The notes: generated by a model not told the origin, from the letters alone. A stretch of 64,000 bases of DNA from Pseudomicrostroma phylloplanum (GCA_039545275.1 BCHS01000011.1:310001-374000), one strand, 5' to 3'; positions 52,477 to 63,707 are shown, counted from the stretch's first letter. Numbers and translations are program-made.

Positions 52477-53131
52477 TCTGAAAGGGGATGCGCAGGGTGA
52501 GGAGTCGCTTGACAAGAGAGTGAGGGTGATTGAGTACTCAAGGTGCCCCTGCTGTATTGGCTATGACTTGAGGAAGTGGCCCGTCAGATAGAAGGAAGCC
52601 TGGGTTCCGCTCTAGGTGACTTGTCCCTGATTGTGCCTGCAACCAGAGGATGACGGACGTGCCTAGTGCGGGACGCGTGGGATGATGTGAAAGTACGATC
52701 ACGAGGAGGAGGAGCTGGTGGACCTGGAGTGAAGATCAGCCGATGAGAGCAGCGGGCTAAAGGAGAGCAAGGAGCAAAGGTGCGTTTGCTTTGTGCTCGA
52801 GACAGACAGGAGGAGGTGTAGGATGTCGCAGCAAGGTTGGCTCTGCACCTAAGGGTCCTCTCTGGCCCTGCCTGAGTGTGATTGGACTCGGTGCTGTGTG
52901 CGTCTGCCAGTCTCCACATGAGTCCACTCGCGGCTGGCTGCTGCTGTCGCGTGCCCGCGGAGACGAGATGAGCAAATGGATCTCGGCAATGCCAAAAGTG
53001 GAGACCAGACGGAACCTCGAGTCCTTCCCACGCTTGGGGCAACCAGAATCGAAGTTGCAAGGCCTCGACGACTAAAGCGAGCAGGCGAGTCGGTGAGACC
53101 AACTACTTTGCTTCAGCTTCGTGTATCTGCA
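52477..53131. promoter_or_regulatory. Divergent promoter region, PTC1 and the Svp26-like gene
   Basis: About 655 bp between two outward-pointing starts. Nothing coding is supported and no TATA box is evident. Confidence 0.4.
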
Positions 53132-53865
53132 ATGTCGCTCGGGGCACTGGTGGCTAGCCTCCTCGTGGGCGTGGGCATCGTCCTGGGTGTCGCTGGCCTC
53201 TGCTACTCCTTCCTCATCGTCACGCAGAATGTCGAGGCCGAGCTCCCAAGGGCTAGGACATGGGCTAGACAGGTATACACCGTGAGTAGCAACAGTGAAC
53301 TTCGTCAAAAGCACTTCCATAGCGCGACATTGAGCACACTGACGTTGCCTTTCCACCCCCACGTCGCGCCCCACAGTCTTCGGCTTTCCTGTCACTGATC
53401 CTGGCCCTAAAGGCTTCTCTCCCGCTCAGCGTGCTGGCCCTCTCACTCCTCCTCACCCTCACTTTCTTCATCTCCCTCTCCCGCAAATACCCGTCCTATG
53501 TCCTCCTCTTCTCACATGTAGTGCTTCCCCTCATAGCCCATTACCTCCTCCTCTCCCACCTCTCACACGACACCTTCCGCACCCATCAAGTGCATACCGC
53601 ACCCCGGCTACCTGGAGGCAGGGTCTCATGGGATATACCCGATGAGCACGTCGCTGACGTGCAGGAAGGAAAGCACGAGGTACGATCGTTGGCAGTGACA
53701 GTGTCGTTCTTCATCGTACTGGTATGGGGGCAGACGCTGTGTGCTTGGGCAATGTGGGTAGGAGCAGAAGGAAGGCAGAGGTGGGGATTGCCTATCGTGG
53801 CTGCTGCGACAGGAGGGGATGGAAGGAGAGAAGGGGGGAGCCGGAAGGACATATGGCAATTGTGA
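53132..53865 (+). CDS. SVP26: Svp26/TEX261-like ER-Golgi membrane protein
   Basis: Two exons (53132-53281 and 53377-53865), donor GTGAGT and acceptor CCCACAG, give 212 aa. Four or five membrane segments: LVASLLVGVGIVLGVAGLCY, SAFLSLILAL, LSVLALSLLLTLTFFISL, LFSHVVLPLIAHYLLLSHL, and VRSLAVTVSFFIVLVWGQTL. The order (GLCYSFLIVTQNVEAEL replacing GLYYLAELVEE, YPSYVLLFSHVVLPLIAHY replacing FPFISLTSPxFxLS...NHY, and the late HEVRSLAVTVSFFIVLVW replacing EVxxFFxxxVW) matches Svp26/TEX261, cargo adaptors that load Golgi glycosyltransferases into COPII vesicles. Similarity is by pattern and moderate; another small polytopic ER protein is possible. Confidence 0.62.
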
Positions 53866-54079
53866 TGTCACGAGTGGTAGTAAATACAAAGAACATAGTC
53901 ATTGGCATATTGAGAAAGTCGATCATTGAGCATGGAGAATTCTACAGCGCAGTGAGGGTTCCTGAGTAAGGAGAGGAAGGAGGCATCGAAGCGTGTATGG
54001 AGACAGGAAGGACAATTCGAAAGGAAGCACCGAAACAGTCGTGATGCGACTGAGAACATTGAGACGCTCTGGTGTCCTA

Positions 54080-54943
54080 CTAATCAGACCGGCTGCCCTC
54101 TCCATCGCCTTCTCCCTCGGCCTCCTCATCATCCTGTCCCACAGGCTCATAGCCTCCGCCAGGCTTCTCTGCGCCTCTGCCGAACATGACCCACGCGACG
54201 ATTTGCAGCGCGCCTACGAGGGTGGCAATGATGTTCGGACCGGCAACGAATTTGTCGCCGAGGGCGATACCGTAGACGGACCAGATGGAACCATTGACCG
54301 TGACGGCGAGGATCAAAGTCGGCACCAAAGAGATGGCTGAGCGAGTCTTGACCACTCGGATCAGCTGGAGCAGTGGGAAGAGGAAGAAGCAGTACTGGTA
54401 GAGGTTGAACGTGATACCTGGAGAGTAGAGATAAAGCAGAGTAAGCGGGTAGAGTCAGATATGGTAGAGGTGGGTACTCGTCGTTTGTGCCTTTGGAGTC
54501 TACTCACCCATCCACCAGATTGCCCAGTCCACCTTCCACACCATCCATAGACCCAAGTTGACCACGAGCCAAGACATGCCTACTCCAATGATGGCCATGG
54601 CCTTGTTGACCGACGCGACGTCATCGAAGTCCTTGGCGCGGAAGAGAGCCAGCATGCAGAAGCCCTGCACGAGCGTAGCAGGCCCATTCGAGGTGTAGAG
54701 GTACGGGTTTCCCATGGCCAGCGCGTAGACGAATGTGTGACACGCGCTAGAGAACATGATCACCACGGGTGTAGGGTCGGTGGGTCCAATCTTGCGTTCG
54801 GTGAAGACGGGGATGAAGGTGGGAAGAGTGGACATGGCCATGATGTTCGCCAGGACCACCCCGATGAGAGGGAAGATTTGCGAGTGAAGGAGGTCATCTG
54901 GGTCGATGAGACCTTGTGCTGTGATGGGCGTGACAGAGTCCAT
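54080..54943 (-). CDS. SWEET (MtN3/saliva) family sugar transporter
   Basis: Two exons (54943-54508 and 54417-54080) give 257 aa with about seven membrane segments in two MtN3 repeats. Repeat 1 shows STLPTFIPVFTERKIGPTDP, then CHTFVYALAMGNPYLYTSNG. Repeat 2 shows KTRSAISLVPTLILAVTVNG, then SIWSVYGIALGDKFVAGPNI and GALQIVAWVMF. The Pro/Asn pairs at the ends of the triple-helix bundles fit SWEETs, which are bidirectional sugar uniporters. The C-terminus is acidic and cytosolic. The gene converges with the Svp26-like gene (stops 214 bp apart). SWEETs are common in plants and animals but sparse in Dikarya. Substrate and membrane cannot be told from sequence. Confidence 0.8.
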
Positions 54944-55725
54944 TGTAGCGGCTCTCAGGAATGGCGGGAGGAAGTGAGGAAGAGGAGGAAGAGAAAGTCT
55001 TTGCAGAGCTAGAGGAGCAGCAGCGGGTGAAGAATGCCACTTGGCAGGAACGAGTCACTGGATACTGTGACAAGCACGCGATGGGACGACTTGCGCAGAC
55101 TTGCAAGGCAACGATGGTGTTGTTGTTTTTTTCTTGGGGCCGTGTGGCGGTGTTGGTGGCAGATAAGACTTAGGAGCGAAGAGGAGAATTCCCACCCCCT
55201 TTGTTGGCTGTCAGTTGAGAAGGTTCAATTGGGAATTGACCTTCAGTAAGCAGTCTTTCATCTGTCCCGCCTCCACCCCGCCCCCATGTCCGTGGCGCGC
55301 TTTCGACTCCGCAAGTGTGGTAACTCCGGAGCGGTCGATCTGCACTAACAGAGGTCAAATTACACAGGCTAAAGCGGGAGATACAAGAGGGTTAAGCGTG
55401 TGTATGAATGGTTAGGTTGCCAAGGTCGAAACATAGCGGGGAAACAAAGATAAGAGACTAAAAGGGTGGTGCGACCGCGAGTGTGAAAGCCTAGCCTGTG
55501 GCGGCGGCGGCTTCGGCTGTGCCGGTTCCAACTTCCGGTTCCGACACCCACAGCTTCTGCTCCTTCCGATCCGCTCCACCGGAACGGCGGCTTCCGTCGG
55601 GGACTTTCACTCAAGCGGAGGCCACACACCGCATTCCTCCAGTGGTGCCTCTTTGTCCTAAATTCTTATTGCCGGCACCAACCTCACCTCTTCCCTTCCT
55701 TTCCTTTCCCCCATCTATTCCAAAG
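54944..55725. promoter_or_regulatory. Divergent intergenic region, SWEET and SYLF genes
   Basis: A 782-bp gap between outward-pointing starts. The SYLF side ends in a C/T-rich leader (CTTCCTTTCCTTTCCCCC). A run of T (TGTTGTTGTTTTTTTC) lies near 55118-55133. No gene supported. Confidence 0.4.
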
Positions 55726-57866
55726 ATGGCGCCTTCTGGCTCGTCCAGCGCACCCGTAGAGTCTCGCTGGTCGAAATGGAGCAAGTCTGCCTTTGACACT
55801 TCCATCGTCGTATCAGACTGGGCTGCCGGCTATGCCAATGCCGCCTCGGCAAAGGTTGGCGGTGAGCGCTTCTGGCCCAAGTCCAACGACATGATAGAGG
55901 AGATAGAAAAGTGCGCAAGGATTCTACGATCCTTTACTGTAGAGGGTCTAGAGACGCAGCAGAAAGAGGAGGAAGCAGAGGTAGTGGTGGATGCCAAGGG
56001 AAACAAGGTCAAGAAGAGGAGGAAAGTCCTCAAGAAGATTCCGCCGAAGGCTATCAAGAAGGCCAAAGGTATCGTCATCTACTCGGCTATGCGGTCAGGT
56101 ATTGCTCCCTTTGGAGGCGCGGGCGGTACTGGCCTGGTCCTTGCAAGGCTGCCCGATGGGAGCTGGTCCGCGCCAGCCAGCGTGAGCCCTAACAATCTCA
56201 GCGTAGGGCTCTTGCTAGGCTTGGACATCTTCGACGTCATCTTGCTACTGAATAGCGACAAGGCGATGGAGTCCTTCTACTCCCATAAGGTCACCCTCGG
56301 AGCGGAGACGGCCGTGGTAGCGGGTCCCGTAGGATCAGGCGCTAGTATGGAATCGGGTTGGGAGAGGGCTCCTGTGTACTCATACGTCAAGTCGAGAGGA
56401 TTGTATGCAGGACTAGAGGCAATTGCCCAAGTCTTTCTGAGCAGGTTCGATGAGAACGAGCGGTGAGTCTCCGACCAGGCTGGCTGTCTCTTTCAGGTGG
56501 GGTTTCCGACGCTCACGTACCTTGCTCGTCCACCTCAGCTTCTACTACTGGCCAGGTATCAAGGGAGAAGACATCTTGAAAGGAAAGGTCAAGATCCCGC
56601 CCAGCGTTTTCCCGCTACACAATGCAGTATGTGTTAGCCCTGTTGCAAAGCTGTCGCTATGCCTGTCTGCTGGCTGGCTGACCGACCTGACGCCTTGCTA
56701 TTCCTTTCTCATCTGAACCTTGCTTACAGCTCTCGGATGCAGAGTCTGGGCGAGCGCAGGGCGGCAAGCTGGAGCGCACAGTCTATGACATCGTCAAGAT
56801 CCCCAACTCAGATCTCATGGCTCGTCTCTCGCGCCCCGATTCGGGCGATGTGACACCAGAAGGAGAAGACATGCTCCAAGATGGCGAACGGTTACGCCTG
56901 CCTCCCACTCCAGCCGAGCTCGACGCTCTGGAAGCTGCCGGAATACCAGACGAGGAAGACATCAGGCTAGCCCAAAAGGAGAGGGAGGATGTGTACAAGC
57001 TTCCTCCACCGCCGATGCATTCGAAGGTGAAAAAGTACTGGGATCAACATCCCACTAAGCGCTCTCTCAGGTCTACGCACCAGCTTACGCTCGGCGGGCC
57101 TGCGGGTGCAAGAGCGAGGGCGAGGGCAGACGATGCACCTCACACTGTGACTCTACCGCTCAGTCCGTGGGAGGTGCCGCTGCCCATGTCACCGTCGAGA
57201 GGCGACGGAGGAACAGACGCCATGCCCCCCGCGTACCGGGACGATGCTGCGCGAGATGATGACGTGCAAGGGGACGGACCGGCGCAGTATGCCCTCGATG
57301 TCAAGAAAGAGAAGGAGAAGGAGGTGGCGATCTTGCCTCCGCCAACCCGGAAACCCGTGACTCGCAAGGCCGTAGGAAAGTTCGCGGGCGCCGGGACCGC
57401 CAGCCCTGCTAGCCCTTCGAAGGCGGAAACATCAGCGCAGGAGTTGCAGGCTACTTCGCAGGATTCTGTTCTCGAGGAAGCTTCCAAGTCTGCAGAAGGA
57501 GGAGAACCCCACGCCGTCGCTCTCGACGTCGAAAACGAGTCCGCAGCGGACGCCATCATGCACGATGCCCTGGAGGGCTCACCAGTAGTGGCAGTTCACG
57601 AGGTCACAGAGGAGAAGGAGCAGCCCCGTGCTGCTCCCCCTCTCGAGAGCGAGATCAACGGGAGCTCCCACCCAAAGCCGGACCTGAACACCTCACTGTT
57701 GGACCCCACGGTCAATGGCGATGGCGCTGGCGGTGGCAGTGCGAACCTCTCGCGCCAATCGAGCACAAACTCGCTTCTGCCCCCACCGCAGCGGCCTTCT
57801 AGAGCGAGGGGGAGGGGTGCAGGAGCTGCAGCTGCAGCTGGAGCTGGAAACGGAGCTGCGTCGTAG
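55726..57866 (+). CDS. Ysc84/SYLF-domain protein
   Basis: Three exons (55726-56462, 56539-56626, 56730-57866) give 653 aa. The SYLF (Ysc84/SH3YL1) domain covers about residues 45-275: KSNDMIEEIEKCARILRSF, IPPKAIKKAKGIVIYSAMRS, GGAGGTGLVLARLPDGSWSA, LLLGLDIFDVILLLNSDKAM, GAETAVVAGPVGSGASME, APVYSYVKSRGLYAGLE. Such domains bind phosphoinositides and bundle actin at endocytic sites. Unlike yeast Ysc84/Lsb3, no C-terminal SH3 domain is visible; instead there is a Pro/Ala/Ser-rich tail of about 340 residues. A Lys-rich insertion (KGNKVKKRRKVLKK) lies inside the N-terminal part of the domain. Role at the cortex or endosome is inferred. Confidence 0.87.
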
Positions 57867-58429
57867 AAGGTCGATGGGGGGGAACGCAAAGCTGGGGACC
57901 GGCAGGAAGAGAGTCGAGGCAGATACAATAGATGAGAGGAAGACAATGTGTACATAGTAATACCAATCAGGAGGGGTCCGGGGGGACTGCCTTAGCAGGC
58001 AATGGATAATGTCTAGATAATAAGAGCTCTTCGACTACGCCCCTGCGTGCTGCTCCAGCCAGCCAATCCCTTTACCTCTAGAACGCTGCGCATCATTATG
58101 TCATTCTGTCCATCTAATCTCGCCTGAAGAACAAACAAGGGGATGCGGAATTGACGGCACGGAGTTTGGCCTCTCTGCGAGGGATTTCATTAATGTAAAG
58201 AAGAGATCGAAGGACAGAATCGACGAATGAGGAAATTCTAGATTTACAAGAGCGAGACAAGACGAGGGTAAGGACAAAGATGAGGATGAGGATGAGGGAG
58301 CGGTGAGATAGCAGGGCAGGGCAAGATGCAATGGATGCTGACGAGAGAAGATGAGCAAGCGGGAACGTGGCTGTTTTGCTAGGGGTGACGGCGCCGTAGC
58401 AAGACGAGCTCGCTTGTGGAGACCGAGGG
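57867..58429. other. Intergenic, convergent 3' ends
   Basis: 563 bp between convergent stops. It contains a GATGAGGATGAGGATGAGGG run near 58278-58298. No gene seen. Confidence 0.45.
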
Positions 58430-61003
58430 TCAGAGATCACTATCGTCATCCTTGATCAAGGTCCACTGTGGTCTGCCCTGGGAAAAGTCAGGCTTCCCAG
58501 GCAAAGGCGACGGATCAAATGCAGCGCCGTGGGTAGATCTAGAAGCGCTACTGCTGCCCGTGGTGCCGGTGGACGAGGAGCTCTTGAGGAAAGGTCGCGA
58601 AGGTCTGTATGCTGTGGAACTCTCCAACGATGGAGCTGCTTGCGCCGAGCGCGTTAACGAGCGGTCAGCTGGTGTGCTTTCGCCTGATGCGCTGAAGCCA
58701 GAGATGACGCTGAGGATGATCAAGTGTCCGTCTGCGTCGACTAGCGAAAGCTCCGTAGCTCCCCAAGCCTTGTGCTCGATGCCGTCTGCAGCAGAGGTGG
58801 AGCTCAACACCCTAGCACTCCCACGAGCAGACTGCTGAGTACCTCCACCTGAAGCTGCAGCGACTGCATTACCGGCAGAGAGGGTAGACGACAACAGGTC
58901 GGAGTCGTCCGCCCCTCGAACGAGGCTCTCGAAACGGCTCTTGACCGACTGCAGCAGCGCGTATGGCGTAAATGTCGAGTCTGCAGGCAAGACAAAGGGC
59001 AACATAATTGTACTTCCGCTGAGCGAAGATCGAGGTGCAGACCGGCTCGTCGAAGCGGGGTCAGAACCCCGAGCTCGCAGGCAAATTGTAGGCGATTGCT
59101 GGAAGACAGGGAGGGCAATGAGGGCCTGCTCGCTGCCCATTCGATCTGCCAGGATGAGACCTAGGATCTCAGTGTAGAAAGCAATGGACGCATCCAAATC
59201 GTCGACAAAGAGGACGCTCATTGCTGTCGGTGCTCTGAGACTTGGTGCAGATGCATCATGAGTCTCTTGAGATCCTTGACCGGAAGCAGCAAAGAGCTTC
59301 GATAGTGCAGACCGCTCCAGCCTGTGCCCAAAGGCAAAGTCGCCATCGGGTTCAACCGCTGTGCCGATGACAGGTGACAGCTCCGGTGTGTACGAGTTGA
59401 CCCGATTCCAACCGAGAATGGGCCGAGTGGGGACTGCTCTCGTCGTCGAGCCGCTGTAGTTGCCATTGGTCACCGCGCTCGCTGAAGGTACCTCGCCGCC
59501 AAGAGATTGTCCCTGGGCAACTCCCTTGGCATTGTGACGATACCTCGCTTGAAAGGGCCGGTAGGCTGACTGACTACTCTTCTCCATGAGCGAAACGCTT
59601 CGGCCCAAGCCGCTCGACCCACTTGCAGACGCTGGCAAAGTGCCGCTGAGCACATCATCCTCACTGCCGCCATTGCCGGTTCTCGAACGCGGACGGCTGG
59701 CGAGGGCTCCCGCCTTGACGAATGCAATGGCCTCATCCACTTGGTCTGCTTCGAAGTACCGTATCACTGGCCCTGGGAAATTCTTTGTCCTCCGATCTGC
59801 TTCCTCCTTGCTTGTGACAACGCCTTTTGTCCAACCACGCTGCACAGCCCAATACGGTCCTTTCCCGACGAGTTCTCCCCTCTCTGATTGCTCCTGCTTC
59901 GATAGCGAACCGAGGTCGGTTGCTTTGGTATCAGCTGAGCCATTCAGAGGTGCCCCTATCACGTTGCGCAGCTCTGCTTTCGAAGGAGCACGTAGGTGAG
60001 AGGAGTGTGCGGATACGAGAGGCGCATCCGAAGCTGGCTTTCCGCGGGCTGTTGACGAGATCTTGACCTTCTTCGGGTCAAGTGTGGGTGAGATGGGCGT
60101 CTTAGTCGAGTATTGTGGGGGGTCGTTCAGGGCCGTGAGCGAGGGACTGGTGATGCTTGAAGTGATCCAGCGGTTCGTCGATGCAGGCTGCGCATCCTGG
60201 GAGAGTGCCGATGTGGACGGATTGGTTGCAGGAGCTGCGTTGCTCTTCAGTACTGGCGTCACCCCGTCGTTTCCGGCCATGGAGACCAGCGAATCAAATG
60301 ACCTCGACGCGAGAGCATACTGCTTGCTACTGCTGAGTGGCTCAGCCGGTGGAGCGGGTCTTGTCTCTGAAGCGGGTCTTGTCTCTGAAGCGGGTACCCA
60401 GTCGCTGGCTTGCAGCGGTGGAGGGCCCCATTCGAGAGAAGGCCGTCGGCCTCGCACTTGTCCCGCCTCTTCCAACTTCATCTGCTCCCTGCTTCTGGCC
60501 CTTCGGCGCGCGTCTAGGTCCGCCGAACGTCCATGCGAATCAACCCTCCCCCTAGAAGGCGAATTGACTTCCTGCTCAGGCCCGGCTGCGGTGCGTTGAC
60601 TGGGAGGCTTGACACGCTTAGACAATTTGCGGACGACACGCCCAAACATGTTGTTGTCCCTGTGGTCCTTGTTGGCCGGCGGCGAAGAAGCCATGCTCAC
60701 CGACGCTGTGATCGATTGTGATCTCCCCAGGCAGGGACTGGAAGCTTGATTGGCGAGTCCACGGCGATCTCCTGTACCCCCAGAGGTGGTACGATGGACG
60801 GGTATCCGCTCCAATTCATCTGTTGGAGGAGTGTCGGGAAGGGGTGGGGATGTTCTGCTTGCAAGAGGAGGAGTGGAGAACTTGACTCCTGGGCTGCGTC
60901 TGTCCAGGGGATCTTCGGGGTATGAAGGGCGAGGCAGTGATGTCCCCGACGACTGTGCGGTGGGGAGCGAGCGAGGCGCAAAGGTAACGCCTGTAGCAGT
61001 CAT
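58430..61003 (-). CDS. Multidomain protein: RNase H1-type hybrid-binding domain plus VOC domain
   Basis: Single exon, 857 aa from the ATG at 61003 (MTATGVTFAPRSLP). A long Ser/Pro/Arg-rich N-terminus contains a tandem ASETRP repeat. Residues about 383-430 match the RNase H1 N-terminal hybrid-binding/viroplasmin fold: GPYWAVQRGWTKGVVTS, then KNFPGPVIRYFEADQVDEAI, following the YAVxxGxxxGVYxxWxE...VxGFPGxxYKxFxxxxEA pattern with S in place of the mid-motif W. Residues about 592-767 form a vicinal-oxygen-chelate (glyoxalase/dioxygenase) fold: SVLFVDDLDASIAFYTEILG, LPVFQQSPTICLRA, and WGATELSLVDADGHLIIL, with a Ser-rich insertion. Metal ligands are not clear. No catalytic RNase H domain follows. 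The frame is open for another 180 codons upstream, but that part does not look like protein, so the start is inferred. Confidence 0.78.
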   Translation of the reverse strand: MTATGVTFAPRSLPTAQSSGTSLPRPSYPEDPLDRRSPGVKFSTPPLASRTSPPLPDTPPTDELERIPVHRTTSGGTGDRRGLANQASSPCLGRSQSITASVSMASSPPANKDHRDNNMFGRVVRKLSKRVKPPSQRTAAGPEQEVNSPSRGRVDSHGRSADLDARRRARSREQMKLEEAGQVRGRRPSLEWGPPPLQASDWVPASETRPASETRPAPPAEPLSSSKQYALASRSFDSLVSMAGNDGVTPVLKSNAAPATNPSTSALSQDAQPASTNRWITSSITSPSLTALNDPPQYSTKTPISPTLDPKKVKISSTARGKPASDAPLVSAHSSHLRAPSKAELRNVIGAPLNGSADTKATDLGSLSKQEQSERGELVGKGPYWAVQRGWTKGVVTSKEEADRRTKNFPGPVIRYFEADQVDEAIAFVKAGALASRPRSRTGNGGSEDDVLSGTLPASASGSSGLGRSVSLMEKSSQSAYRPFQARYRHNAKGVAQGQSLGGEVPSASAVTNGNYSGSTTRAVPTRPILGWNRVNSYTPELSPVIGTAVEPDGDFAFGHRLERSALSKLFAASGQGSQETHDASAPSLRAPTAMSVLFVDDLDASIAFYTEILGLILADRMGSEQALIALPVFQQSPTICLRARGSDPASTSRSAPRSSLSGSTIMLPFVLPADSTFTPYALLQSVKSRFESLVRGADDSDLLSSTLSAGNAVAAASGGGTQQSARGSARVLSSTSAADGIEHKAWGATELSLVDADGHLIILSVISGFSASGESTPADRSLTRSAQAAPSLESSTAYRPSRPFLKSSSSTGTTGSSSASRSTHGAAFDPSPLPGKPDFSQGRPQWTLIKDDDSDL

Positions 61004-61981
61004 GGTTGGCTTCTTGGTAGCTGAGCTGGGCTGCGAAGTCACGCAGCCAACTGGGCGAGGATGCAGTATGACTTGGCTGCAAAGTCGTCGCTTGGACCTC
61101 CTTATCGATGTTGACGCCCGAGCCTGATCAGGAAGGTTTTTTGGGTCGCGCTCGGCCTCAGCGTCACGCACCTTCGTGTTTGCCAGTAGGGTACTACCCG
61201 ACAAATGTTCTGGGGCCTGAGCAAGCACGATTGCTCTCGAGACGTGTGACAGGGGTACACCCGGTATGCCCGCCGGGAGGTGTAGCCGGTGGAGAAAATG
61301 CGGAATTAGCGCGAATGTGTGGAGGGCAGGGATGGGTATGTGGGGGGCTGCCAGGATGAGCCCGAGATGGGCAGCCAGTAGTAGGAGGAGGGGAGGGCGA
61401 GGTGGAGGATATGATAAAGGGAGGAGTCGAGTTTGCCTGACGAGGAGGTTGTGAAGGTGAGTGATGGCAAAAGGGGGGGGCGGGGCGGCGGCGGCGGCGG
61501 GCGGGAGGCGACGGACAGACGGACGTGTGCTCTGTCTGCGCCGCCCCAAATCGGCGGCAGCGTAGGGCAGGCCCTGTCGAGATGCGGCGGAGCTTCAATG
61601 GCTTGCTGCATCTCGTTCCTGAGTGCCTACGTGCGTCTGCCTTACCCCTGACTCAAAGCACACAGCCATTGCCGCCGAGTGGTACACTCATTACAAGGTG
61701 AGCAAGTCATGGACTCCGCACATACAGCCAATGGAGCTGGAGAGGATATCATTGATACTAACAGATGCGAGACGCGTGAACAAGGAGCCAGTGTTAATCG
61801 GGGGCTCCACACCCGAGGAGATAATACAAGTTGCAGGAGAGACGAGTCGTAAGAAGAGCGCTAGTGTTAATAGGGAGGCTCTCACCCTAATGAGAAGACG
61901 AGTGACGGGATGCTTGTTATACAGAGTGACGAAATTGAGGGAAGGGAATTTTCAGCAGAGCACCACCAAGATGCTCAGCTT
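61004..61981. other. Promoter of the HBD-VOC gene and unassigned sequence
   Basis: The 5' side of the minus-strand gene includes a G-rich run (AAAGGGGGGGGCGGGGCGGC near 61468-61490). No gene supported. The right end lies against the P5CDH stop. Confidence 0.4.
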
Positions 61982-63707
61982 CTAGGCGTTATGAGGGTAG
62001 GAGAAGTGGTCGATGTCGATCATGTTCTCCTTGGTAGTCCTCTGGTTGACGAAGCGGTAGAAGATCGAGATGGAACCGGCCTTGTCGTTGGTTCCACTGG
62101 CACGACCTCCACCGAAGGGCTGCTGGCCCACGACGGCACCGGTGCACTTGCACTGGACGTAGAACATACCACTGGCGTTGCGCAGGTACGAATTAGCCTC
62201 TACGACGGCCTGGCGATCCTTGGCAAAGACGGCACCGGTCAGGGCGTACTCGGTGCAGCCATCCACCTCGGCGCAGATGGTCTTCCAGAAGTCGGGCTTA
62301 GAGTCGTCGTAGACATAAGCGGTCAGGACCGGGCCGAAGATCTCGTTGACCATGGTGGTGGATCGAGGGTTCTCAGTCTGGATCAGAGTGGGCTCAACAT
62401 AGTAACCCTTGGAGTCGTCTCCCTTGCCACCGGCCAGGATGATGCCACCCTCCTTCTTGGCAGCCTCGGCGAAGCCCACGCTCTTGTCAAATGAGCCCTT
62501 GGAGATGACGGGACCCATGAAGTGCTTGAAGTCCTCGACGGGGCCGAGGGTGATGGACTTGATCTCCTTGACGAGCTCGTCCTTGAATCCGTTGTTCCAG
62601 AGGCTGGCAGGCACGTACAGACGAGACAGGGCAGAGCACTTCTGTCCCTGGTACTCGAATGCAGCCCTGATCGACTCGTGGACCGCCATGGTGACGTTGG
62701 CAGAGGGGTGGACCAAGTGGAAGTTCTTTCCACCAGTCTCTCCAACAATTCGGGGGTAGCTGACGTAGTTGTCAATGTTGTTCACAATCTGCTTCCAGAG
62801 CTGTCGGAAGACGTATGTGCTGCCAGTGAAGTGCAGAGAAGCGAACTTGCGGTGGTCGGTACATGTCTTGACGATCTCCTCGGCAGGTCCGGGGGTGAAT
62901 TGGATCACACCAGCGGGGAGACCAGCCTCCTCGAGGATCTGGTAGACGATGTAGTTGGACAGGACGGCCATCGGCGAGGGCTTCCAGATGACTACGTTGC
63001 CGACGAGAGCAGGAGCACCGGGGAGGTTTCCGCCGATGGCAGTGAAGTTGAAGGGGCTCACGGCGAGAACGAAACCTTCGAGGGGTCGGTACTCCATCTT
63101 GTTCCAGACTCCTGGAGCATGCTTGGCAGGCTGCTGGCTGTACAGCTCAGCGACCTGGGCTACGCCGAATCGGAAGAAGTCACAGATCTCGGCGGCAGCG
63201 TCGATCTCGGCCTGCCAGACGTTCTTACCCTGACCGAGCATGGTGGCAGCCATGATCTTGTAGCGGTACTTGCCAGCGATGAGGTCGGCAGCTCGCAGGA
63301 AGATGGCAGCTCGGTCCACCCAGGGCATGTCCTCCCAGGTGGCCTTGGCAGCCAGAGCTCCTTCGATTGCTTCACCAATCAGGGCGGCGTCAGCCTCTTG
63401 GTACACTGCCACTGCGCTGGCGTGGTTAGAAGGGTTGAGCTGCTTGTTGGTCTTGCCAGTGGTGACAGCTTTGCCGTTGATGACACAGGGGACTTCGACA
63501 GGTCCGGCCTTGATCATCTCGTCTACGGCCTTTTGCAGACCGGCCCGGTCCTTGGACCCAGGCTCGTAGTTGCGCTGCAGGGGAAGAGAAGGCGTGCTCA
63601 TGTCAGTCTTTGGCCCTCAGGAGCGGTCGCCTTCCAGCCGCACTCACCATGGGCTCATTGTTGATGGGAGGGATGTTGGGATGACCGTGCTGGGCTACGC
63701 TGGCCAT
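61982..63707 (-). CDS. PUT2: Delta-1-pyrroline-5-carboxylate dehydrogenase (ALDH4 family)
   Basis: Two exons (63707-63648 and 63574-61982) give 550 aa, the normal length. It oxidises P5C/glutamate semialdehyde to glutamate with NAD+, the last step of proline catabolism. Clear marks: FNFTAIGGNLPGAPALVGNV, FTGSTYVFRQLWKQI, PRIVGETGGKNFHLVHPSAN (general-base Glu about 301), EYQGQKCSALSRLYVP (nucleophile Cys about 331), EIFGPVLTAYVYDDS and QQPFGGGRASGTNDKAG. The first exon encodes MASVAQHGHPNIPPINNEPM, joined by a GTGAGT/CTGCAG intron to RNYEPGSKDRAGLQ. The N-terminus is not strongly basic, so mitochondrial import, expected for the family, is not obvious here. The C-ending codon bias suggests high expression. 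Confidence 0.95.

Noticed and set aside
61003..61549. Upstream extension of the HBD-VOC frame
   Set aside because: The extra 180 codons are Pro/Leu/His-rich and unlike the rest; the ATG at 61003 starts a sequence in keeping with the protein.
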